From JBBPYR01 sp038199755 (lineage in GTDB: Bacteria > Chloroflexota > Ktedonobacteria > Ktedonobacterales > Ktedonobacteraceae): a stretch of DNA of 25,485 nucleotides. Positions 7,612 to 15,019 of this stretch are shown in pieces. The position numbers were made by a program, and so were the translations under genes. Every line of letters starts with the position of its first letter. Within the stretch, counting starts at the first letter, position 1. Location: contig JBBPYR010000206.1 in NCBI GenBank assembly GCA_038199755.1, positions 1 through 25,485 on the forward strand. The letters are read 5' to 3'. The notes under the pieces were generated by a model. The model was given only the letters and a program-made list of their open reading frames with translations, was not told where the DNA came from and did no database searches.

Positions 7612-8040
7612 TCATTGGAGCAAATTGAGGCTTAGTCTGAGCGCATGGTCAACTTTGTTGAGTTCGTCAGGAGTGATGCTACCACGGCAGCGCAGGAGGC
7701 GTCCCTTTTCGATGGTCATGACCTGCTCACATTTTACATCGGTATCGTCGGTCAAACCATTTTCTTCATTGGGAACAATACGTACATGGAGCGGCAATTC
7801 GCGCTCGGTACGGCTCATCGAGGCAACTATAGTAAGAGGATAAGAAGCGGAAGCGTTGCCACGATCATTTTGAATAATCAATGCAGGGCGTACACCCTGT
7901 TGTTCTGCGCCACGACCCGGAGACCAATTAACATCCCAAATCTCACCGCGCCGCGGGTTAGGCGGTGTATGACCATGACTTTGGGGAGTTGTTTTTGATT
8001 GTTGGGGGCTGGACGCTGTATGCCGCGCCTCACTACTCAT
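7612..8040 (-). CDS. MazF/PemK-type endoribonuclease toxin
   Basis: A 142-residue toxin of the MazF/PemK superfamily, whose members cleave mRNA at short sequences and are neutralised by a co-expressed antitoxin. The barrel starts at RGEIWDVNWSPGRG (about 31-44), then GVRPALIIQND (about 49-59) with the conserved catalytic-type arginine, PLTIVASMS (about 68-76) and VKCEQVMTIEKGRLL. A 30-residue polar N-terminal extension precedes the domain and is unusual in length. It lies 11 nt downstream of the antitoxin gene and shares its promoter. Confidence 0.88.
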   Translation of the reverse strand: MSSEARHTASSPQQSKTTPQSHGHTPPNPRRGEIWDVNWSPGRGAEQQGVRPALIIQNDRGNASASYPLTIVASMSRTERELPLHVRIVPNEENGLTDDTDVKCEQVMTIEKGRLLRCRGSITPDELNKVDHALRLSLNLLQ

Positions 8041-8068
8041 GCAACCATACCTTACGCAACCATACCTT
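8039..8068 (-). repeat. 15-bp tandem duplication at the antitoxin-toxin junction
   Basis: Two adjacent 15-bp units, 8039-8053 and 8054-8068, differ at one base. They cover the antitoxin stop codon and the toxin start codon. Removing one copy would leave GCATGAGT, i.e. a 4-nt ATGA overlap between antitoxin stop and toxin start. Confidence 0.9.
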
Positions 8069-8378
8069 CTTGCCCTGCTTCAAAAAAGAAGCAAGCGTCT
8101 TCCAATGTGTCTGGGAGGGAGCCGAGATAAGCATAAGCTTCATCGAGGGTGTGATTGAGGGTGGAAAGTTCGCGTTCACGTCGTTGAATAAGTGCGGTTC
8201 TTAGTTGCTGGTAATTATCCTGTTTCATAAGTTCCATAATTGTCTCCACAACGTCCCCCAGCGACGAATCTAGTTCTACAGCGAGAGCCTTGAGCTCCTT
8301 ATGCTGATTCGATGGGATCTGAATTGACTTACGGACGAGGTTTTCATGACGATAAAAATCGGGATGCACAACAGCCAT
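8052..8378 (-). CDS. antitoxin partner, ribbon-helix-helix-like
   Basis: A 108-residue protein directly upstream of the MazF-like toxin. The ATG at 8378 has AGGAGG at 7 nt; an in-frame start 8 codons earlier lacks one. Residues 15-52 (RKSIQIPSNQHKELKALAVELDSSLGDVVETIMEL) show a beta strand then two helices, as in ribbon-helix-helix DNA-binding domains. The C-terminal half is helical and acidic (LDEAYAYLGSLPDTLEDACFFFEAG) and is the likely toxin-binding region. Expected to bind and inhibit the toxin and repress its own promoter. The identification rests mainly on position and fold pattern. Confidence 0.75.
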   Translation of the reverse strand: MAVVHPDFYRHENLVRKSIQIPSNQHKELKALAVELDSSLGDVVETIMELMKQDNYQQLRTALIQRRERELSTLNHTLDEAYAYLGSLPDTLEDACFFFEAGQEGMVA

Positions 8379-8425
8379 GAAGATGCCTCCTAGCCATAAC
8401 ACACGACACCTTTATATCTTTGTTA

Positions 8426-8454
8426 ATTGTACTTGCCCAAACCTGAAATGTCAA
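8426..8454 (-). promoter_or_regulatory. strong sigma-70-like promoter of the toxin-antitoxin operon
   Basis: On the minus strand TTGACA (8449-8454) and TACAAT (8426-8431) are separated by exactly 17 nt. The start of transcription would fall near 8419, about 40 nt before the antitoxin ATG. Confidence 0.75.
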
Positions 8455-8529
8455 TAAAAATGGCCCTAGTTTCCTTAGAAAACTGAGAAAGTGCAAAAAC
8501 TCAAAAAGCATTTTTACCTTTTTTCCTTC

Positions 8530-8558
8530 TTTACTTTTTTCTTAATGTGCCGTATAGT
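8530..8558 (+). promoter_or_regulatory. candidate promoter of the M29 aminopeptidase gene
   Basis: TTTACT (8530-8535), 17 nt, TATAGT (8553-8558), embedded in an AT-rich run of T-tracts. The rest of the 8379-8739 gap holds the divergent toxin-antitoxin promoter and no gene that I can support. Confidence 0.4.
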
Positions 8559-8739
8559 GTAAGCTGTAGAGAAATCCATTACATTATCATTATACCTACT
8601 AGAAGCAACATGTACGAGGCAGCATTTGTGCCAGGAAGCTGTCAGTGATCAGGAAATTGCTTCTTGCTATGGCCCTGATAGGCTTCTGTGCTTCTATGCG
8701 CTTGATACTACCTATTCAGAAGGAAAGGAACTCCCCTAT

Positions 8740-9840
8740 ATGGCTGATCCGCGTCATCGGAAACTTGCCCAAGTACTAATACATTATTCCTTGCACCTCA
8801 AGGCGGGCGAAAAGTTTCTTATTGGCGGCCCCGATATTGCTACTCCTCTCATTCAGGAGGTCTATCGCGAGGCGGTTCGTATTGGTGCCTACGTCACAAC
8901 GCAGATTGATCTTGATGGCTTGCGCGAAATTTATATGCGTGAAAGCAGCAAAGAGCAGTTACAGCATATCTCAGAGTTAGATAAGTACATGAATGAGTAC
9001 TTTGACGCTCAACTCTACATTCTGGGTGAGCGCAATACGAAGGCATTAAGCAATATTGACCCGAAACGTATGGCAATGCAGAGCATCGCCTATGCCCCGC
9101 TCTCAAAGCGTTTTATGGAGCGTGCGGCCAAGAATGAGTTGCGCTGGTGCTTAACCCTATTTCCCACGCAGGCATATGCGATGGATGCGGGTATGTCGCT
9201 CACGGACTATGAGGATTTTGTCTTTAGTGCAGGCTTGCTCGATATGGATGATCCTGCTGCTGCGTGGAGCAATATTCGTGATGAACAGCAGCACATTGCC
9301 GATTATCTTGACAAGCAGAACGAAATTCACATTGTCGCCCCCAATACCGATATCACCTATCGTGTAAGTGGGCGTAAATGGATCAGTTGCGCGGGTGATG
9401 CCAACTTTCCCGACGGCGAGGTTTTCACAGGACCCATTGAAGACTCCGTCAATGGCACAGTGTGCTTTAGTTATCCAGCTGTCTACAACGGCAACGAAGT
9501 GGAAGATGTGCGCCTGACCTTCCGCAATGGCAAGGTGGTCGAGGCGACTGCGGCCCGTGGCCTGCCTTTTCTGAATGCGATGTTAGACATGGATGCGGGC
9601 TCGCGCTACCTGGGTGAGGTTGCCTTTGGCCTGAACTATAACGTGAAACGCTTCACCAAAGAGATTCTCTTCGATGAGAAGATCGGCGGCACCATGCACA
9701 TGGCACTAGGCGAATCCTACCCCGAAACGGGTGGTGTCAACGAGTCTGGTTTGCACTGGGACATGGTGTGCGATCTGCACGAGGGGAAAGTCTATGCCGA
9801 TGGTCAACTCTGCTATGAGCACGGCAAATTTATCATTTAA
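8740..9840 (+). CDS. aminopeptidase, M29 (AmpS/aminopeptidase T) family
   Basis: A 366-residue metallo-aminopeptidase of family M29, which removes N-terminal residues from peptides using two metal ions. The N-terminal half has KAGEKFLIGGPDIATPLIQEVYREA (about 21-45). The catalytic half shows the metal ligands Glu227 (FPDGEVFT), Glu293 (LGEVA), His320 (MHMALG), His339 and Asp341 (LHWDM), plus the conserved ESYPETGG. The ATG at 8740 has AAGGA about 10 nt upstream and gives the usual family length; the frame is open 38 codons further up but that part does not match the family. The stop codon abuts a 35-bp inverted repeat. Confidence 0.92.
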   Translation: MADPRHRKLAQVLIHYSLHLKAGEKFLIGGPDIATPLIQEVYREAVRIGAYVTTQIDLDGLREIYMRESSKEQLQHISELDKYMNEYFDAQLYILGERNTKALSNIDPKRMAMQSIAYAPLSKRFMERAAKNELRWCLTLFPTQAYAMDAGMSLTDYEDFVFSAGLLDMDDPAAAWSNIRDEQQHIADYLDKQNEIHIVAPNTDITYRVSGRKWISCAGDANFPDGEVFTGPIEDSVNGTVCFSYPAVYNGNEVEDVRLTFRNGKVVEATAARGLPFLNAMLDMDAGSRYLGEVAFGLNYNVKRFTKEILFDEKIGGTMHMALGESYPETGGVNESGLHWDMVCDLHEGKVYADGQLCYEHGKFII

Positions 9841-9918
9841 ATGAAACAGTGACGATGTAACATTCACCCTTTGTGCTTAAAATACAAAGGGTGAATGTTA
9901 CATCGTCACTGTTTCATT
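9840..9918. terminator. 35-bp perfect inverted repeat between convergent genes
   Basis: Arms 9840-9874 and 9884-9918 are perfect reverse complements around a 9-nt AT-rich loop. The left arm starts on the last base of the aminopeptidase stop codon and the right arm contains the TGA stop of the convergent hydrolase gene. No U-tract follows on either strand. Confidence 0.75.
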
Positions 9919-10744
9919 GTGACTGTATTCCTGCGAGGAAATCGAGCACAACGTGGTTGAAAAGTGCTGGTTGTTCCATGTTAAGATGGTGAGCTGTATC
10001 GGGAATAACCATCTTTTTCGCACCAGGGATATCATTCGTGATCTTCTCAGCTAACTCTTGGATGTCAATAAGGTCTTCGTTGCCCACGATGACCAAGGTG
10101 GGAACGGAGATCTCTGCTAGCCGTGACAGCGCGGGTTGCTCTGCCACGATTGGTTCTGGCATATCGGATGATTGCAGCGAATAGTTGTGCATATTCATCT
10201 CATAGACTTTGGCACGGACCAGAGGGTTAACCTGCTGCGGCTTGCGCCATGGACCATCCGTCCAGAGCATGTTCTCTAACTCCACGGCTTCCGCGATATC
10301 ACCATTTTCCACTAGTGCATCGATGTCATGTATCTGTTGCAACGTTTGTTCTGACATCTGGAAACCGCTGACGGCAGAGGCTACGGGAATGAGCGCATCG
10401 ACCATATGTGGATAGGCAAGCGTAAAGTCAATCGCGATGGCTCCCCCCATCGAAAGACCCATGATGTATGTCTTTTCAATGCCAAGAAATTCTAGTAGTG
10501 CCCGTACATCCTCGATAAATGAGAACGGTTGCGTGGGAACATCTGAATTCCCAAATGCCCGTAAATCAAAGCGTATAACGCGAAAATACTCAGCAAACGT
10601 GCTGAATTGATCGTCCCACAATCGCCTATCTACCAGCCCCCCATGAATAAGTAAGAGCGGATGTCCTTCTCCTGCCACTTCGTAGTACAGTTTGGTATCA
10701 TTAACCACGGCGTATCCTGCCGCTGTCTGTGGTGTTCCAGCCAT
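9914..10744 (-). CDS. alpha/beta-fold hydrolase
   Basis: A 276-residue alpha/beta hydrolase. Visible are the oxyanion HGG (34-36), the DLRAFGNSD segment (about 60-68), the nucleophile elbow GLSMGG with Ser98, Asp224 in GNEDLID and His252 in PDTAHH. The closest match by eye is the 3-oxoadipate enol-lactonase / haloperoxidase-like branch, but the substrate cannot be inferred. The start at 10744 is set by AGGAGA 4-5 nt upstream; longer versions would run into the palindromic repeat. Upstream is a repeat region rather than a partner gene. Confidence 0.9.
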   Translation of the reverse strand: MAGTPQTAAGYAVVNDTKLYYEVAGEGHPLLLIHGGLVDRRLWDDQFSTFAEYFRVIRFDLRAFGNSDVPTQPFSFIEDVRALLEFLGIEKTYIMGLSMGGAIAIDFTLAYPHMVDALIPVASAVSGFQMSEQTLQQIHDIDALVENGDIAEAVELENMLWTDGPWRKPQQVNPLVRAKVYEMNMHNYSLQSSDMPEPIVAEQPALSRLAEISVPTLVIVGNEDLIDIQELAEKITNDIPGAKKMVIPDTAHHLNMEQPALFNHVVLDFLAGIQSQ

Positions 10745-10772
10745 ATATTCTCCTATTTCTTGTAATCCAGTA

Positions 10773-10892
10773 GGGATGGCCCTTGTGGGCATCCAGCGAG
10801 CGCGTAGCGAGATCGTCGGGTGAATACAAGCTTGTCTTATAAACGAACGAGTTCGCTCTACGGACTCGTTGGATGCCATCAAGGGCCATCCC
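10773..10892. repeat. imperfect inverted-repeat element (MITE-like)
   Basis: The ends 10773-10795 and 10870-10892 are inverted repeats with two mismatches (GGGATGGCCCTTG...GGCATCCA). The similarity continues inward for about 15 more bases (CCA-CGAG-CGTAG). The left end begins with GTAGGG, the same head as the repeat at the right window edge. The interior has a small ACAAGCTTGT palindrome and no convincing gene. It is probably a non-autonomous repeat or bacterial interspersed palindrome. Confidence 0.7.
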
Positions 10893-10893
10893 A

Positions 10894-10944
10894 CGGTATA
10901 ATAGAGCGAGCGCAAGGCTTTCTTGCGCTCGCGCTATTATACCG
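10894..10944. repeat. 23-bp-stem palindrome carrying TATAAT in both arms
   Basis: Arms 10894-10916 and 10922-10944 pair with one mismatch around a 5-nt loop. It begins one base after the MITE-like repeat. Each arm includes TATAAT in outward or inward orientation, so the element could mimic -10 boxes, or act as a terminator for flanking genes. Confidence 0.7.
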
Positions 10945-10970
10945 CTTGTTCAGTGTTGTTGCGTTCAGAC

Positions 10971-11249
10971 TTATGCTGGGCGTGCCGTTTTCCCTGGTGG
11001 GATGGTTCGTAATTCATGCGGCCTCTGCCTGCCGCCAGTATCTTCATATGTATTCTGTAAACGAGCGTACACGACGAACGGACCGGCCAGGGAAATCTTT
11101 ACCCAATCCTTCAATGCGGTGTTTACTGGATCGTTTGAACCCTTCGCAACAGGTCCTCCACATTGAGGGGTGTTTTGATGAGCGAGGGTCTCCACGTCAT
11201 TCACGGTCGGGACATAGATGAAGAAATCTTCGTGGTTGATGTGGTTCAT
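10971..11249 (-). CDS. small hypothetical protein
   Basis: A 92-residue protein with an ATG at 11249 preceded by AAGGA at 7 nt; the longer frame upstream has no ribosome binding site. The N-terminus is HEDFFIYVPTVNDVETLAHQ, the middle has LKDWVKISLAGPFVVYARLQNTYEDTGG, and the tail is Pro/Arg-rich. No signal peptide, membrane helix or known motif is seen. I do not recognise it; the good start site and mixed composition favour a real gene. Confidence 0.45.
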   Translation of the reverse strand: MNHINHEDFFIYVPTVNDVETLAHQNTPQCGGPVAKGSNDPVNTALKDWVKISLAGPFVVYARLQNTYEDTGGRQRPHELRTIPPGKTARPA

Positions 11250-11498
11250 AATTCTGTCCTTTCTGGAACGGGTGTTGTGTCTACTGTACTTATCGTACCT
11301 CGACCCCTTCTCAATTCCCTGCCTGAGCAACAGAAGTGAGGTGATGTATCCTAAAGATAAAGACGTACATGGGGACTGCATATCAAATGTACCATGCTGT
11401 TCTATACCTACTGTGTAGACGCTGAAAGACATCAATTTGGTGCATCGTATTTTAGATTCTATGATAGTAATCGTTACAAGAGGAATAACGCAACAGGG

Positions 11499-11867
11499 TT
11501 ACAGGTAAGTAGGCAGATATTTTTGTACCATTTCAATCAACACATCAACATCGAAAGGTTTCTCAAGAAAGTCGTCAGCTCCGGTAGTGCTTGCCAATTT
11601 GTTGACATCAGAATGTGCGGAAAGCATAATCACTGGAATATGCTTTGTGTTTTCATTGCTTTTGAGGCGATGGCAAATAGCTCGTCCATCCTCACCTGAA
11701 AGCAACACGTCAAGTAAAATCAGATCTGGCGCATGGCCTGTAGCATCGAAATTATGAAAAATAGAGCCATTCATGCTGGTTTTTACTGCATAGCCCTCGC
11801 CCTCCAACACGATTTGGACCACTTCCACAATCCCTTCATCATCGTCAACAACTAAAATTGTCTTCAT
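11499..11867 (-). CDS. single-domain response regulator (receiver only)
   Basis: A 122-residue CheY-like receiver domain without an output domain. The acidic pocket is Asp8-Asp10 (VVDDDEG), the phosphorylated Asp53 lies in LILLDVLL, the switch Ser83 in MLSAHSD and Lys103 in LEKPFD. Such proteins relay phosphoryl groups or act by protein contact. The partner histidine kinase is not in the window. The ATG at 11867 has GAGGA about 10 nt upstream. Confidence 0.93.
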   Translation of the reverse strand: MKTILVVDDDEGIVEVVQIVLEGEGYAVKTSMNGSIFHNFDATGHAPDLILLDVLLSGEDGRAICHRLKSNENTKHIPVIMLSAHSDVNKLASTTGADDFLEKPFDVDVLIEMVQKYLPTYL

Positions 11868-12065
11868 AACGCTTCTATCCTCTGTTTATAAGGGGGTATC
11901 TTACATAAAATAACGTGTTGACTTCACACGATGCTATGATTAGAACGCCTTCTATTGGAAGTTGCTACTTTTTCCATGCAACAAAATCTGCTTTTCTTTA
12001 GCGTGTGTTTACTATGATACCATAATAGGTAGAAACAAACCTTAGCAGAAGATTAGAAAGGCAAT
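11868..12065. other. AT-rich intergenic stretch upstream of the response regulator
   Basis: No gene or clear promoter found. GTTGACTTCAC occurs at 11920-11930, but no good -10 follows at the right distance on either strand. Confidence 0.4.
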
Positions 12066-12505
12066 CTACACGGGTTCAGCTTCGATCCATGGCAGTGCTT
12101 GCCAGCGATTGGCCTGGGCAAATGCAAAACCCTGTGGTACTACCGTTCCCTTAAAACCTGCGGCACTTTCGTGAAGTGGTCTGCCACTTCTCTGGGGACG
12201 ATGCCCAGGTCAAATGACCACGGCTCACCATGTTCTTCAACTATAGCCCGCCACGTGCGGTTTTCTTGCCATTCATTGGTAAGGTACACCCCGATTTCGG
12301 GAAATGACGCTATCAGTTCGCCCATGATGCGCCAAAGCGTAGCACCGACTCCGGGTTTATAAATGGTGCCGGAGCTGCTGCGTAACGTGGTGCTATCGAA
12401 CAGCAAGTTGAGGCCAATCCATGGCTGCAACTCCTCCAGACTCTGTGCGCAGTGAGGGTATAATAAGGGTATAAGTATGGGTAAGCTTTTCCTTGCTTTA
12501 ATCTC
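12066..12505 (-). pseudogene. decayed gene with a frameshift, family not recognised
   Basis: On the minus strand an open frame without a proper start runs from 12505 to a stop at 12140 and reads protein-like throughout (LLYPHCAQSLEELQPWIGLN; GATLWRIMGELIASFPEIGVYLTNEW reads on without interruption; EPWSFDLGIVPREVADHF). Just before that stop, a second frame takes over with an equally protein-like end (GFKGTVVPQGFAFAQANRW, then QALPWIEAEPV) and stops at 12066. Together they look like one coding sequence with a frameshift near 12150-12165 and a lost 5' end. A TTG at 12430 could still start a 96-residue product, but its binding site is misplaced. Confidence 0.6.
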
Positions 12506-12637
12506 TTATACCGCAGGAAGGATGCAGGCCGTAGGGATGATTTCCCCCTTTTTCTTTGTTATATATTGTGATCATGCATAAAATGCATTGGTGACGGACA
12601 TGTCCGGTAGGGGCAGGGTAGGGTGAAGAATGAATGC

Positions 12638-12666
12638 TTGTATTTTCCTACCCACTATGGTACACT
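12638..12666 (+). promoter_or_regulatory. candidate promoter of the RNase J gene
   Basis: TTGTAT (12638-12643), 17 nt, TACACT (12661-12666). This would give a leader of about 150 nt. A 12-bp palindrome CGGACATGTCCG lies upstream at 12595-12606 and could be an operator. The rest of 12506-12822 holds no gene that I can support. Confidence 0.4.
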
Positions 12667-12783
12667 TTCCAACGGACCTATCAGCTTATTTCTTATATTT
12701 GACCTTAACTCTCCGCTGGCGGGAGCGGGAGTGAAGATAAATTAACTCTATTAAACACACTATGAATAGCAAAAATAGCTAGG

Positions 12784-12812
12784 CTACACCCAAAAGGGTG
12801 TGGTTAGGAGGT
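12784..12812 (+). promoter_or_regulatory. leader hairpin touching the RNase J ribosome binding site
   Basis: CTACACCC (12784-12791) pairs with GGGTGTGG (12796-12803) around an AAAA loop, two bases before the ribosome binding site AGGAGGT (12806-12812). The TTG start is 10 nt further. The site is strong, but the start codon is weak and the hairpin close, which suggests controlled translation. Confidence 0.5.
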
Positions 12813-12822
12813 CCTTTTTACC

Positions 12823-14484
12823 TTGACAACAGAAAAAATTCGACTTGTTCCCCTGGGTGGCTTGGGAGAAGTCGGAAAGAATATGATGGTCATCGAGTAC
12901 GGTGAAGATATCATCATTGTAGATGTAGGGGTTATGTTCCCCGATGAAGAAATGTATGGCGTCGATCTGGTTGTTCCCGATACGAATTATCTCATGGATA
13001 AGAAACAGCGTATTCGCGGCATCCTCATTACTCACGGTCATGAAGATCATGTTGGCGGTCTCCCTTACATTTTGCCCATGCTAGACTTTCCACCCGTCTA
13101 TGCAACGCGTTTAACCCAGGGCTTAATCAACGTCAAGCTCAAAGAGCATCGCCTTCTTGATAAGGCAACAGTCACTATGATTGCACCCGGTGATAAGGTG
13201 CAATTAGGCGCATCCACTGCCGAGTTTTTCCGCGTGAACCATAGCATTCCTGATGCAGTTGGTATCGTTCTCCGCACACCGCTAGGCATTGTGGTGCATA
13301 CTGGTGATTATAAGTTTGACTATACGCCAGTTGACGGCAAGCCTGCCGACTTTGGTGCGTTAGCTCGCCTCGGTAACGAGGGCGTGCTTGTGATGATGGG
13401 TGATAGTACCAGGATTGAATCTCCCGGCTACACGCCATCTGAGCGCGTCATCAACGACTCGCTCGACAAGATTTTCGCCAATGCGCCTGGGCGTATTCTG
13501 ATGGCCACCTTTGCCTCGCTCATCTCACGTGTGCAGCAGGTTGTGGACGCGGCTACACGCTATAACCGCTTTGTTGCGCTTGCCGGACGTAGCATGATTA
13601 ACAACGTGCAGATGGCGACGGAACTGGGCTATCTCAGTGCTCCTAAAGGCACCTTTATTCGTGTGGAGGACATCAACAAGTTCAATCCTGAACAGGTGGT
13701 GATCATCTGTACGGGTAGCCAGGGAGAGCCAACGTCAGCGTTGACCCGGATTGCGAACAAAGATCATCGCACGATTCGCATTCAAGCTGGCGATACGGTC
13801 ATTCTTTCCGCGACACCGGTACCCGGCAATGAGCGTATGGTGAACCGCACCATCAATAACCTGTTCCGCCAGGGAGCTGAGGTCTACTATCAGGCTATCT
13901 CTAATGTCCATGTCTCCGGTCATGGAGCGCAGGAAGAGCTGAAACTGATGTTAAGCTTGGTACGACCAAAATTCTTCGTGCCCGTTCACGGTGAATATCG
14001 TCAACTGGTATTACACGCGAAGCTGGCCTACGCACTGGGTATTCCCGAAGAGAATATCATCGTCGCCGAGGATGGTGATAATATTGAGTTGACGCAGGAT
14101 GCCATTAAGCTGGTCAGCCACAACCCGGCTGGCAATGTGTTTGTCGATGGCCTGAGTGTTGGGGATGTCGGCCAGATCGTCTTGCGTGATCGCAAGGTCT
14201 TATCACAAGATGGTATTCTGATGGCTGTCTTGACGGTTGATAAAGAAACGGGTCAGCCTGTTGCGGGCCCTGATATCATTTCACGTGGCTTTGTCTATAT
14301 GCGTGATGCTGAGGAACTGTTGGCGGAGGCGCGTGATGTCGTGCTCAATTCCTTCGTTGGCCTTAATGGGCATTCCTCTGACTCAGCCTATGTGCGTGAC
14401 AAAATAAAGCATACTTTAAGCGAGTTTCTCTATGAGAAAACGCGCCGCCGTCCGATGATCCTGCCCGTCGTGATGGAAGTATAG
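12823..14484 (+). CDS. rnj: ribonuclease J
   Basis: A 553-residue metallo-beta-lactamase/beta-CASP ribonuclease that combines endonuclease and 5'-3' exonuclease activity in RNA turnover. The start LVPLGGLGEVGKNM is typical. The metal site HGHEDH is at 71-76, and other ligand segments are VNHSIPD, HTGDYKFD, the beta-CASP SGHGAQEELKLML and PVHGEYR. Length and C-terminal domain fit RNase J. The TTG start follows AGGAGGT; no ATG is better placed. The gene is monocistronic by its flanking promoter and terminator. RNase J is often paired with dapA or other genes in Gram-positives; no such neighbour is seen. Confidence 0.96.
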   Translation: MTTEKIRLVPLGGLGEVGKNMMVIEYGEDIIIVDVGVMFPDEEMYGVDLVVPDTNYLMDKKQRIRGILITHGHEDHVGGLPYILPMLDFPPVYATRLTQGLINVKLKEHRLLDKATVTMIAPGDKVQLGASTAEFFRVNHSIPDAVGIVLRTPLGIVVHTGDYKFDYTPVDGKPADFGALARLGNEGVLVMMGDSTRIESPGYTPSERVINDSLDKIFANAPGRILMATFASLISRVQQVVDAATRYNRFVALAGRSMINNVQMATELGYLSAPKGTFIRVEDINKFNPEQVVIICTGSQGEPTSALTRIANKDHRTIRIQAGDTVILSATPVPGNERMVNRTINNLFRQGAEVYYQAISNVHVSGHGAQEELKLMLSLVRPKFFVPVHGEYRQLVLHAKLAYALGIPEENIIVAEDGDNIELTQDAIKLVSHNPAGNVFVDGLSVGDVGQIVLRDRKVLSQDGILMAVLTVDKETGQPVAGPDIISRGFVYMRDAEELLAEARDVVLNSFVGLNGHSSDSAYVRDKIKHTLSEFLYEKTRRRPMILPVVMEV

Positions 14485-14493
14485 CAAAAGTAA

Positions 14494-14553
14494 CCAGCAA
14501 AAGAAGAGGCCGTTGGTGTGGCTTGCCGCACCAACGGCCTCTTCTTTTGCTGG
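14494..14553 (+). terminator. 25-bp-stem terminator after RNase J
   Basis: Arms 14494-14518 and 14529-14553 are perfect reverse complements, and the stem continues into the loop with two to three more pairs. The right arm ends in CTTCTTTTGC. Located 9 nt after the stop. Confidence 0.8.
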
Positions 14554-14639
14554 CTAGGGCAGGTCATATCACTCTTTTGTCGCTCGTATCAAAAGAAAAA
14601 TTATAGCATCAAAAAATAACGAGCTTAAAAATTTAGAAA

Positions 14640-15005
14640 ATGAGGAATATATCCAGTGGATATGATGGATATATTCAGCCTGATTGGGGGCTCGAAATGA
14701 AAGCATCGAATCAGATTGCAAAGGGAGGAGAAAGTCATAATCCAGGTAGGGGATGGTTCATGATCGTGATCTACCAAATCGTAGAAGGTCAGACTTACAT
14801 AGTCCAAGTTGAAGTCGCACGATTAGAGACAGAAGACTGGACAGTACATGAAAGGTCCAAAGATAGCAATCGAACACGAACAGCAGTAACTATTGCGGAT
14901 GCTACTAACAAGCTACGGAGAAACTCTGTATATGTAGAGCCGAGCTACTTGACTCCTGCATTAAAGAAGATCATTTTTCCATCTGAAACACGAAGTGACA
15001 AATAG
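14640..15005 (+). pseudogene. probable remnant of a PD-(D/E)xK restriction endonuclease
   Basis: A 121-residue frame beside and convergent with a DNA methyltransferase gene. Residues 9-21 hold YDG, PDWG and EMK (Asp9, Asp15, Glu19, Lys21), spaced like the PD...(D/E)xK catalytic motif of type II endonucleases, followed by a hydrophobic strand (GWFMIVIYQI). The ATG has no ribosome binding site. Upstream, a different frame is open from about 14576 to a stop at 14661-14663 and reads protein-like (ELKNLENEEYIQW), as if an N-terminal part had been shifted out of frame and truncated. An intact small protein starting at 14640 or 14697 is the alternative. The nuclease call is inference. Confidence 0.45.
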
Positions 15006-15019
15006 CTAGTTCTAAATAA

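Noticed and set aside
7620..8000. Plus-strand frames opposite the toxin gene
   Set aside because: They are shadows of the MazF-type coding sequence, which has clear family motifs.
10820..11221. Plus-strand frames over the palindromic repeat and the small minus-strand gene
   Set aside because: They run through inverted repeats, have no ribosome binding sites and lie opposite a better-supported frame.
12099..12362. Plus-strand 87-codon frame
   Set aside because: Lies opposite the protein-like minus-strand frames of the decayed gene and has an unlikely composition without a ribosome binding site.
12574..12606. ATGCAT direct repeats and CGGACATGTCCG as a DnaA-box or origin region
   Set aside because: No cluster of TTATNCACA-like boxes is seen here or elsewhere in the window, so an origin is not supported despite the parS sites.
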